In this document: in pieces, positions 29,019 through 36,720 of the stretch
How positions within the stretch are numbered: position 1 is the first letter of the stretch
How the letters are laid out: each line of letters starts with the position of its first letter
Assembly: GCF_000506985.1 (NCBI RefSeq)
Contig: NZ_KI650979.1
Location: 62,001 to 126,000 of the forward strand
Length of the DNA stretch: 64,000 nucleotides
Direction: 5' to 3'
Source: Advenella kashmirensis W13003
Lineage (GTDB): Bacteria; Pseudomonadota; Gammaproteobacteria; Burkholderiales; Burkholderiaceae_B
Made by a program: the position numbers and the translations under genes
The notes under the pieces: generated by a model
Databases searched by the model: none
What the model was told of the DNA's origin: nothing
What the model saw: only the letters and a program-made list of their open reading frames with translations

Positions 29019-29837
29019 ATGATGACCAAAAGACAGAGAGAATTTCGGGAGCAATACAAAAGCGATATCAGCCCCTTATACAACGGGCTGGTACATATTG
29101 GCGTGATGTATGCCGTGGGCATTGCGGCTGTCATCTACTGTATGTCGCATCTGGGCACGGCCAGCTGGGAATATTTGCTGATTATTCCCGTCTTTCTGGC
29201 AGGCAATTTCGTGGAATGGGCCATGCACACATACGTCATGCATCGGCGGATCGATGTGTTCGCATTACGTGCGATTTATGAAAGGCATACCCGTCAGCAC
29301 CATCAATACTTTACCGATAATGACATCACGATTGACTCAACGCGGGAGTTCAGAATAGTCTTCTTTCCCTGGAGAGTGCTGCTGACCCTGGGCGTCGGCG
29401 GGCTGGGACTGGGCTATCTTGCCTCGATCATTATCAATCCCAATGCCGGATATATCGTTTTTCTGACGATGGTCATGCAGTATATGGTATATGAAACCTT
29501 TCACTACTGCTGCCATGTCCACGACAACTGGTTTGTCAGGAATGTGCCCTTCATCAATACGATCCGTCGCCATCACACCGCCCATCACAACATGGGCCTG
29601 ATGATGCATTACAACATGAACCTCACTTTTCCGATTGCCGACTGGTTCATGAAAACAAGCGATCTGGATCGCGGACTGCTGGGCCATCTTTTCAACGGCT
29701 ACAGCGAAAAACATATCAAGGAAGAGCTCAAACCGATTATCAGAAAATATCGAAATGATGATGCCAGCGTTTCCCTGGATGGCCCCAATCTGACGTCGGA
29801 AGAAGAAACTGTGCTGAACAGGGCAATGGCCCGCTAA
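29019..29837 (+). CDS. Fatty acid hydroxylase/sterol desaturase-superfamily membrane protein
   Basis: Integral-membrane di-iron enzyme family, 272 aa. Histidine clusters typical of the superfamily are present: MHTYVMHR (about 80-87), ERHTRQHHQYF (about 96-106), HYCCHVHD and RRHHTAHHNMG. Three or four hydrophobic segments lie before and between them. ATG 29019 follows an AGGGAG site; the frame is open from 28947. It lies 52 bases after the MFS gene and in the same direction, so it belongs to the same unit. Members hydroxylate or desaturate lipids, sterols or small hydrophobic compounds; the substrate here is unknown. Confidence 0.85.
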   Translation: MMTKRQREFREQYKSDISPLYNGLVHIGVMYAVGIAAVIYCMSHLGTASWEYLLIIPVFLAGNFVEWAMHTYVMHRRIDVFALRAIYERHTRQHHQYFTDNDITIDSTREFRIVFFPWRVLLTLGVGGLGLGYLASIIINPNAGYIVFLTMVMQYMVYETFHYCCHVHDNWFVRNVPFINTIRRHHTAHHNMGLMMHYNMNLTFPIADWFMKTSDLDRGLLGHLFNGYSEKHIKEELKPIIRKYRNDDASVSLDGPNLTSEEETVLNRAMAR

Positions 29838-29919
29838 ACGTCCCAGCACGGACAAGCCCATGGCAACTGCGATCTGCCTGTGACTCATCAAAACAATCAA
29901 AAATGACACAGGCAGACGC

Positions 29920-29951
29920 AAATGATGGGTAAATGATGCCTATTTGCATCA
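29920..29951. promoter_or_regulatory. Repeats upstream of the betaine-type ABC genes
   Basis: AAATGATG occurs at 29920-29927 and 29931-29938 (11-base period), the second overlapping TGATGC-N6-GCATCA (29934-29951). Lies 79-110 bases before the start of the fusion gene. Candidate operator; regulator unknown. Confidence 0.35.
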
Positions 29952-30029
29952 ATATACGCACCGAACCTTGCACCATAGCCAAATGCCAGTTGTAATTGAC
30001 AGATCACGCAAATTGCAAGGGCCCGGCCG

Positions 30030-31862
30030 ATGTTACAGCGTATCGCGTTTGTTTTCTTTATTTTCTTTTCCGCACCTGCCCTAGCTGCGTGCGATGTACC
30101 GATCAAATTCGCCTCCCTGACCTGGGAAAGCGGGCAATTCACCAGCGCTGTATTGCGACTGATTGCCGAACGCGGTTATCAGTGCAAGACAACCGAAGTG
30201 CCTGGTTCGGGTCCGGCCCAGGAAAATGCGCTCGCCCAGAACGACATCCAGGTGATCGGTGAGGTATGGGTCGGCCGCTCCGACGTCATGAACAAAGCCC
30301 TGGAAGAGAAAAAAGCCGAGATGGTGGGCGACACCCTTAAAGGTGGCGCGCAGCAAGGCTGGTATGTGCCCGATTATGTATGGGAACAGAATCCTGAGCT
30401 GCGTTCCTACAAGGACCTTGAACGCTTTTCCAGCCTCTTTCTGGATTCCGCCAGCGGGCGCAAACCCCGCTTCATGAACTGCCCTTCGGGCTGGACATGT
30501 GAAATATTCAACACCCGCCTGCTGCACACCACGGGTCTGGATAAAACCTACGACAATGTCCACCCGGGCACCGGCGCCGCACTGGATGCCGAAATCTCCT
30601 CGGCCTACGAACAGAAAAAACCGCTGCTCTTTTATTACTGGCAACCCACGGGTTTGATGGCCAAGTATAAGTTCAAGGCACTTGAGTTTCCAAAAAATGA
30701 ATCCGAATGCTGGAACAGCCTGCTGGAAAAAGATGGTGACAAAAACTGCGTGACGGGTTTTCCGGTATCGAACCTTTCCATTGCCGTATCCACCCCGTTC
30801 AAGGAAAAACATCTGGACCTGATGCAGTTTTTCGGAAAAATCCAGTTCACCGCAGATGAGCTGAACGGCGCAATATTACAAATGACAGAAAACAAGCGTG
30901 ATGGCACTGCGCAGGCGGAACTGTTTCTGAAGGCGCATCCCGAAGTCTGGAAAAAATGGGTTAGTGCCGACGCAGCAGAAAATCTGCAGGAGTGGACCGG
31001 GCAATCAGTCGCGACAAGCACCATTTTCCCGGACTGGTCCATCGAGAACGGTCTGAACAGCGGATTGAAATCAGTGGTGGGTAAATATGGCGAATCATTT
31101 CGGCAAGTGAGCGGCTTCATTACCCGCTACCTGCTGAGCCCGACCGTACAGGTGCTCTCTGCCATACCGTCGTGGCTGCTGATTCTGGCAACCGCGATAC
31201 TGGCCTGGCATAGTACACGCTCGATCATCTTTGCAGTGATCTGCGCGATCGGGCTCTTTGTGATTGGCGCTTTCGGCCTGTGGACAGCCTTGCTGCAAAC
31301 GCTCGCATTGCTGATTTGTGCAGTTATTTTGACTGTCATCATCGGAATACCAATAGGGATATTCGTCGCCGGGCGTCCGCGTGTCTATCGCGTTCTTCAG
31401 CCTGTGCTGGACATCATGCAAACAATGCCCAGTTTTGTTTATCTGATTCCTGTGCTGATGCTCTTCGGACTGGGCAATGTTCCGGCCTTGTTTGCGACGA
31501 TCATTTACGCCATCGCGCCGCTGATCCGCCTGACGGCGCTGGGCATTTTGCAAATCAGCCGCGAGATGCACGAAACCGGTACGGCATTCGGCACCAACCG
31601 CTGGCAAATGCTGCGCTGGGTCATTCTGCCGCTGGCCAAGCCCAGTATCATGGCAGGGATCAATCAGGCGGTCATGATGTCGCTATCCATGGTGGTGCTG
31701 GCCTCCATGATTGGCGCGCCCGGATTGGGAGAACAGGTACTGGAAGCCGTGCAGACATTGAACGTCGGACAGGGCGTACAAGCCGGTGGCGCCATTGTGA
31801 TTCTTGCCGTGATTATTGACCGGATCACCCAGGCCTATGGCAACCGCAGGAGAACACGATGA
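30030..31862 (+). CDS. Betaine/proline-type ABC importer: receptor-permease fusion (ProX-ProW)
   Basis: Single polypeptide of 610 aa joining a periplasmic OpuAC/ProX-like binding domain to a ProW-like permease. A signal peptide (MLQRIAFVFFIFFSAPALA) precedes the binding domain (about 20-325; CDVPIKFASLTWESGQFTS). A hydrophilic stretch leads to five or six membrane helices (about 375-600), with the EAA loop at HETGTAFGTNRWQMLRWVILPLAKPS. In well-known fusions (OpuABC, BusAB) the binding domain is C-terminal; here it is N-terminal. The stop overlaps the ATPase gene start by four bases. Expected substrate: glycine betaine, proline betaine, choline or a related compound. Confidence 0.9.
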   Translation: MLQRIAFVFFIFFSAPALAACDVPIKFASLTWESGQFTSAVLRLIAERGYQCKTTEVPGSGPAQENALAQNDIQVIGEVWVGRSDVMNKALEEKKAEMVGDTLKGGAQQGWYVPDYVWEQNPELRSYKDLERFSSLFLDSASGRKPRFMNCPSGWTCEIFNTRLLHTTGLDKTYDNVHPGTGAALDAEISSAYEQKKPLLFYYWQPTGLMAKYKFKALEFPKNESECWNSLLEKDGDKNCVTGFPVSNLSIAVSTPFKEKHLDLMQFFGKIQFTADELNGAILQMTENKRDGTAQAELFLKAHPEVWKKWVSADAAENLQEWTGQSVATSTIFPDWSIENGLNSGLKSVVGKYGESFRQVSGFITRYLLSPTVQVLSAIPSWLLILATAILAWHSTRSIIFAVICAIGLFVIGAFGLWTALLQTLALLICAVILTVIIGIPIGIFVAGRPRVYRVLQPVLDIMQTMPSFVYLIPVLMLFGLGNVPALFATIIYAIAPLIRLTALGILQISREMHETGTAFGTNRWQMLRWVILPLAKPSIMAGINQAVMMSLSMVVLASMIGAPGLGEQVLEAVQTLNVGQGVQAGGAIVILAVIIDRITQAYGNRRRTR

Positions 31863-32743
31863 CAACAGGCACAATCGACAACGCGCCCGACTCGATTCTG
31901 ACGCGAACAGGCAACCCGGTTGCCAATGACCGTTTCATTCGGCTTGAGAATATCAATAAGGTGTTCGGCAAGCGCCATGCCAAAGCCATGGCTTTGCTGG
32001 AACAGGGATCGAGCAGCGAAGATATCACCTCTGAAACAGACTGCCATGTCGCACTGAGGGACATCAACCTGACGATCCCATCCAATGGCATCTACTGCAT
32101 CATGGGGCTATCCGGCTCCGGCAAGTCCACCCTGCTGCGACATATCAATCGCCTGATTGACCCGGACACCGGCACCGTCTGGGTCGAAGATGTGGATGTC
32201 ACCGCCCTGTCCATTCCCGATCTGCAGAAGTTCCGGCAGAAGCGGATTGCCATGGTGTTCCAGCACTTTGGACTATTGCCGCATTTTACCGTGCTGCAGA
32301 ATGCCGAGTTTGCCTTGCGTGTGCGTGGAGTGCCGAAACATGAACGTGCCGAACAGGCGCGATATTGGCTGAACGAAGTTGAATTGTCCGGCTACGAATC
32401 GCATTATTATGACGAGCTGTCGGGCGGCATGCGTCAGCGTGTGGGACTGGCTCGCGCCCTTGCCGCCGGCACGGATATTCTGCTGATGGACGAACCCTTC
32501 TCAGCGCTGGACCCGCTGATCCGGCGCAAGTTGCAGACCTTGCTGCTGGATTTGCAGGATCGGCTCAATAAGACAATTGTGTTTATCACACATGACGTAG
32601 AGGAAGCCCGCATCCTGGGAGGCACCGTCGCCCTGCTCAATCAGGGCAGACTGGTGCAAAGCGGCAGCCTGGATGAACTGGCTACCCACCCCGCCGACGA
32701 CTATGTGTCCAGTTTCATGAGCGTGGCGACCGAATCGGCATAA
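31859..32743 (+). CDS. ABC importer ATPase, ProV/OpuAA-like without CBS domains
   Basis: ATPase subunit of 294 aa for the receptor-permease fusion encoded just before it (overlap of four bases). Walker A is GLSGSGKST (83-91), the signature is LSGGMRQRVGLARAL and Walker B is ILLMDEP, with the switch His in VFITHDVEEA. The insertion EQGSSSEDI before the P-loop is typical of ProV proteins. ProV of E. coli is about 400 aa with a C-terminal CBS pair that senses ionic strength; this protein ends soon after the ATPase fold, so that control is missing. It is convergent with a solute-binding gene four bases away. Confidence 0.93.
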   Translation: MTTGTIDNAPDSILTRTGNPVANDRFIRLENINKVFGKRHAKAMALLEQGSSSEDITSETDCHVALRDINLTIPSNGIYCIMGLSGSGKSTLLRHINRLIDPDTGTVWVEDVDVTALSIPDLQKFRQKRIAMVFQHFGLLPHFTVLQNAEFALRVRGVPKHERAEQARYWLNEVELSGYESHYYDELSGGMRQRVGLARALAAGTDILLMDEPFSALDPLIRRKLQTLLLDLQDRLNKTIVFITHDVEEARILGGTVALLNQGRLVQSGSLDELATHPADDYVSSFMSVATESA

Positions 32744-32747
32744 GCGG

Positions 32748-33494
32748 TTAGTCTGCGGACCCCGCCGGTGGTGCAACAGAAGCGCCTTCAATACCATGAC
32801 GCTCAAGCGCTTCTGCAACAAACCCGGATGCCTTCATGTCTTCAACGAATGCAGCCAGGAACTGCGCAGGGGCCGCGCCTCGACCTTTGGGAACCCCCAT
32901 GGCCTGCTGGATGACCATGAAGCGCCCCGGCAGCAGACGCAGACCGCCCAGGCGGGACGCATCGGCCTGCAGTTGTTGTTTCACCCCGGCTGCCACTTGC
33001 GCATCCTGTTTCCGATAGACATCCACCACGGTGGGCGATGTGGGCGCACGCACAATGGTGGCGTGCTTCAGCTCACGCGTCAGATACAGATCGTAAGCAC
33101 TCCCTTTACCCACAACCACATTAACGCCCGTTCGGTCCACTTCCGCATTATCCTGCAAAGCCGAATCCTCTGCGACCATATACGCTCCCTCGATCAGGAC
33201 ATACGGGCTGGTGAAATGGATGCCTGCTCCGCGTATCGGATCAATCGCAAAAAAACCGATATCTGCCTGATCATTGCTCACGGCCTCGACAGACTTGCCT
33301 GCGGAGTCAAATACACAAAATTCGACAGGAACGCCCAGGCGCTGCGCAAAGGCATTGGCCAAATCGATCGAAACACCATAGGGCTGCCCGCCCTCACGGT
33401 CTCGTCCGGCCAAAATCGGGTTGCCGACATTGATGGAAGCCCGTAACACGCCTGTCGGGGTAAAAGCCTGGGCGATAGCAGGGTCTATAGACAT
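32748..33494 (-). CDS. Solute-binding protein family 3, no signal peptide
   Basis: Amino-acid-type periplasmic-binding-fold protein of 248 aa (GVLRASINVGNPI; PYGVSIDLANAFAQRLGVPVEF; DIGFFAIDPIRGAGIHFTSPYV). Family members normally carry a signal peptide, but this one begins MSIDPAIAQAFTPTGVLRA with no hydrophobic segment. GAGGAGAT lies six bases before the ATG, so the start looks correct. The product should therefore stay in the cytoplasm. No permease or ATPase gene is linked on its strand; it is convergent with the betaine-type ABC genes. Function unknown; cytoplasmic members can act as enzymes or ligand scavengers. Confidence 0.85.
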   Translation of the reverse strand: MSIDPAIAQAFTPTGVLRASINVGNPILAGRDREGGQPYGVSIDLANAFAQRLGVPVEFCVFDSAGKSVEAVSNDQADIGFFAIDPIRGAGIHFTSPYVLIEGAYMVAEDSALQDNAEVDRTGVNVVVGKGSAYDLYLTRELKHATIVRAPTSPTVVDVYRKQDAQVAAGVKQQLQADASRLGGLRLLPGRFMVIQQAMGVPKGRGAAPAQFLAAFVEDMKASGFVAEALERHGIEGASVAPPAGSAD

Positions 33495-33644
33495 AAATCG
33501 ATCTCCTCATAACAGTATGCACGCCGGCACCGCTATCTGCGTGGCCATGGATGCGTCGAACCGGACGGACCAGTGTCTCGTGCCGAAAAAAGCAACAATC
33601 GCTATCTTACGAAAGAAGTAGGCTTTCGTGTTGTGACGCGACGT

Positions 33645-34688
33645 CTAATCCTGCATGACGCTGAACCCGCGCAACATTCTCAACACGTTTGGATCTACTT
33701 TGATACCATTAGTATGTTGCTCCGCCATGCGCGTCAATTCAATTTCACCTGGCACAATCACCGGTTGCGAGTCATCGACGGCAGGACTGTCATGCAAAAT
33801 GGCTGCAAAATCTGTCATTCGCTGGCTCAGCCACGCAGCAGCGCCGAGCTGTCTGGTATCAATCAGAATAAAGAAATGTCCCAGATTCTGCGGCTCATCG
33901 GGTGCATCGACCCACGACTTCACATGCGTCAGATAGGCGGCATTAGACAAAACCCCGGCGAATAAATCCACCATTAACGCAAGGCCGTAACCCTTGTGTC
34001 CGCCAATCGGGAGCAAAAACCCGTTTAATGCCTCGGCCGGGCTGGTGGTCGGATTGCCATTTCCATCTGTGGCCCATGTTGAAGGGATACTTTGTCCATC
34101 GCGAAGCGCATTGCGGATTTTCGCACGGGCGACAACGCTCATAGCCATGTCAAGTAAAAAGGGCTTACCATCCGGATTCGGAATGCCAAATCCCAGCGGA
34201 CTATTGCCCAACCGCGCGTCGCTTCCTCCCCAGGGCGCAATTGTTGTCGTTGCATTACTCCCGATAATACTCGCGAAACCTTCCTGTGCAGCAAGGTAAG
34301 CGTACGGGGAAACAGGTCCGAAATGGTTGCTGCCACGGGCAAATGCCACACCGATACCGCACGCCTTGGCGGCACTCTGCGCCGCTCTGAGCGCATGCAT
34401 GCCTACCAGGGGTCCCGTTCCATTGTCCCCGTCCACCATCCGGATGCCCGGCGTAATATTCACGGTCGTGATATTGGCCGACGCATTGATGCCGCCGGAA
34501 CGCAATCGTTCGCCATAAGACTCTACTCGGCTCAGTCCATGGGTGGACAGGCCGAACAGATCCGCCAGGACCAGAACTTTCACCACATCCGCAGCGGCTT
34601 CCGGGGGCAGCCCCAGCGCCCTGAATGCCTGATTGCCCAGGGAACTCCATTCGGACTCTGCAACGCGCGCTTCTACTCGTGTATTCAT
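33645..34688 (-). CDS. Ldh2-family malate/L-lactate/ureidoglycolate-type dehydrogenase
   Basis: NAD(P)-dependent 2-hydroxyacid dehydrogenase of the Ldh_2 family, 347 aa, unrelated to classical lactate dehydrogenases. Conserved segments are LFGLSTHGLSRVESYGERL (catalytic His region, about 47-65), RGSNHFGPVSPYA and PIGGHKGYGLALMVDLFAG. ATG 34688 gives the family-like length; the frame is open to 34826 inside the upstream gene. It follows a Bug receptor gene by 25 bases and is co-transcribed with it. The likely substrate is a 2-hydroxy or 2-oxo acid, or a delta-1-pyrroline/piperideine carboxylate, all known in this family. Confidence 0.9.
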   Translation of the reverse strand: MNTRVEARVAESEWSSLGNQAFRALGLPPEAAADVVKVLVLADLFGLSTHGLSRVESYGERLRSGGINASANITTVNITPGIRMVDGDNGTGPLVGMHALRAAQSAAKACGIGVAFARGSNHFGPVSPYAYLAAQEGFASIIGSNATTTIAPWGGSDARLGNSPLGFGIPNPDGKPFLLDMAMSVVARAKIRNALRDGQSIPSTWATDGNGNPTTSPAEALNGFLLPIGGHKGYGLALMVDLFAGVLSNAAYLTHVKSWVDAPDEPQNLGHFFILIDTRQLGAAAWLSQRMTDFAAILHDSPAVDDSQPVIVPGEIELTRMAEQHTNGIKVDPNVLRMLRGFSVMQD

Positions 34689-34713
34689 GTTATTTCCGTT
34701 GAAAGTGTGTTCA

Positions 34714-35706
34714 TCAGTTCGATTGGAGATTGGCCTGGCGGACGACTTTGCCCCAGCGCACCGCCTCGTCGTCAATGAACGAGGCGAACTTTTGCGGCCC
34801 CCAGCCCACCATTTCACTTGAATCATGTTCCAGACGGGTCTGCACGGAAGCCGAGCGCAGCGCCTTGAGCGCCTCCTGATTCAACCGATCGATGACAGGT
34901 TGGGGCGTACCAGCCGGCGCCAGCAAACCAAACCATTGCGAACTCTCAAAACCCGGATAGCCGCGTTCAGCCACTGTCGGGACATCAGGAAGCACCTCCA
35001 GACGCTTGCGGGATCCAACGGCAATAATATGCACCTGCCCTGCCTTGGCCAGCGGCAACAGGCCGGGCGTACCCGCCGAGGCCGCCTGTGTTCTGCCCGC
35101 GATCAAATCTGTGATTTGCGCGCCGGTACCCTTGTACGGAATATGCTGTACCTGAATACCCGTCGCCGTTTTCAACATTTCAAATGCAAGGTGGCCTGCA
35201 CTGCCATTCCCGGCCGATCCATAATTGAGCTGTCCCGGCTGTTTCCTGGCCATTTCGATAAATGCCTCGAATGTCGTGACCGGTACTTGCGCACTGACCG
35301 CGAAAATCATTGGCACCTTGGCCAGTAACGTAATCGGAGCGAAGTCCTTCTTTACGTCGTAGGGCAGATTGGGCATCATCGCCGGATTGACCGCCAGTGT
35401 TCCCACGTGCCCCAGGACCAGCGAATAGCCATCCGGCCTGGCCCGGGCGACGTCCTGCATGGCAATCACCCCCTGAGAGCCGCCTTTATTCTCGATCACC
35501 ACTGCCTGCCCGAGTCCCTTGGCCATTTCGGCACCAATGGCGCGGGCAATGACATCCGAGCTGCCACCCGGTCCGTAAGGCACCACGATACGCACCGGAC
35601 GCTCGGGTTCCCAGACAGCGTCGGCCCGGGCCGCGCCAAAAGGGATCGTTGCGGTGGCAGCCACGGCCAAGCCGGCAAACATATATCTGAATGCATTTGA
35701 TTTCAT
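34714..35706 (-). CDS. Bug/TctC-family periplasmic solute receptor (3 of 6)
   Basis: Periplasmic receptor of 330 aa, co-transcribed with the Ldh2-type dehydrogenase. GAGGAGACAGGCG precedes ATG 35706; the frame extends 12 codons further without a site. The signal peptide is MKSNAFRYMFAGLAVAATAT with cleavage near GAARA. VRIVVPYGPGGSSDVIAR, VVIENKGGSQGVIAM and HIPYKGTGAQITDL are family hallmarks. A divergent LysR gene 123 bases away is its probable regulator. By position it may bind the hydroxyacid oxidised by the dehydrogenase. Confidence 0.93.
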   Translation of the reverse strand: MKSNAFRYMFAGLAVAATATIPFGAARADAVWEPERPVRIVVPYGPGGSSDVIARAIGAEMAKGLGQAVVIENKGGSQGVIAMQDVARARPDGYSLVLGHVGTLAVNPAMMPNLPYDVKKDFAPITLLAKVPMIFAVSAQVPVTTFEAFIEMARKQPGQLNYGSAGNGSAGHLAFEMLKTATGIQVQHIPYKGTGAQITDLIAGRTQAASAGTPGLLPLAKAGQVHIIAVGSRKRLEVLPDVPTVAERGYPGFESSQWFGLLAPAGTPQPVIDRLNQEALKALRSASVQTRLEHDSSEMVGWGPQKFASFIDDEAVRWGKVVRQANLQSN

Positions 35707-35730
35707 CGCCTGTCTCCTCATTGAACGATC

Positions 35731-35746
35731 TGTCGTATGCACGACA
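35731..35746. promoter_or_regulatory. Inverted repeat in the bug/LysR divergent region
   Basis: TGTCGT-ATGC-ACGACA, perfect six-base arms, 25-40 bases before the Bug start. Candidate LysR site, though it is not an exact T-N11-A arrangement. Confidence 0.35.
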
Positions 35747-35829
35747 ATCTGTTTGTAATGGAAGCGATTATGAGGAACGCCGAATATATAGTAAAGTGCA
35801 AAAAACCGATCAATTATTGTTGAAAACGC

Positions 35830-36720
35830 ATGAAATTCGATTTGATAGATTTAAAGGCCTTTCTTGCCGTCGCGGATCTGCGGAGTTTTCGTGCAGCCTC
35901 CGAAGCGCTCTGCCTGTCCCAGTCCGCGCTGTCCAGACGCATCGACAAACTGGAAACGGCACTCTCGGTCCGCCTGTTTGAACGGACAACACGCAAGGTG
36001 GAACTGACCACCATTGGACGGGGATTCGTACCACGTGCAAGAAATGTGCTGAATGAACTGGAGAACGCGCTAATCGGCATGGAGGACGTGTCAGACAGAT
36101 TGTCCGGCGAAGTCACCATCGCGTGCGTTCCGTCTGCGGTGGCCTATTTTCTGCCTGCAGTCATTCAGCAATATCACAAACGCTATCCACGCATCAGGGT
36201 GCGGGTACTGGATGAACCCTCTACGTCGCTTCTGGCCACCGTCGCCAATGGCGATGTCGATTTTGCGCTGACGTATCTTGGCGTGCAGGACGCGGATGTC
36301 GAGTTCCACCCGCTGCTGGAAGAGCCTTTCGTGGTCGCCGTGCCCCGGGCACACCGTCTGGCTGGTCGTCCACGACTTGACTGGGCAGATCTGAACGAAC
36401 AGGATTATATTAGTCTGGCTCAGGGCAGCGGCAACCGCTTTCTGATTGATCAGGCCCTGGCCCACACCACCAGCCAGCCTCGCTGGATATATGAAGTACA
36501 GCATGTTTCAGCACTGGTCAGTTTTGTTGCGGCCGGCCTGGGCCTTGGCGTGGTACCCCAGCTTGCCATGCCGCCCAAAAATGATGGATCTCTGGTCAGC
36601 ATACCCCTGCACAACCCACCGATAAGCCGCACAATCGGATTAATGCAGCGTCGCGGTCGGGAACTCCGACCCGTCGCGCAATTGCTGTTTGACATGCTGT
36701 CTGAAAAACGAAATCAATAA
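35830..36720 (+). CDS. LysR-family regulator
   Basis: Regulator of 296 aa: winged helix at 1-60 (RSFRAASEALCLSQSALSRRID) and a LysR substrate-binding domain (about 90-292). It is divergent from the bug-Ldh2 operon and most likely activates it. In the 123-base gap an inverted repeat TGTCGT-N4-ACGACA (35731-35746) is a candidate operator. Its stop overlaps the stop region of the convergent DctM gene by seven bases. Confidence 0.93.
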   Translation: MKFDLIDLKAFLAVADLRSFRAASEALCLSQSALSRRIDKLETALSVRLFERTTRKVELTTIGRGFVPRARNVLNELENALIGMEDVSDRLSGEVTIACVPSAVAYFLPAVIQQYHKRYPRIRVRVLDEPSTSLLATVANGDVDFALTYLGVQDADVEFHPLLEEPFVVAVPRAHRLAGRPRLDWADLNEQDYISLAQGSGNRFLIDQALAHTTSQPRWIYEVQHVSALVSFVAAGLGLGVVPQLAMPPKNDGSLVSIPLHNPPISRTIGLMQRRGRELRPVAQLLFDMLSEKRNQ

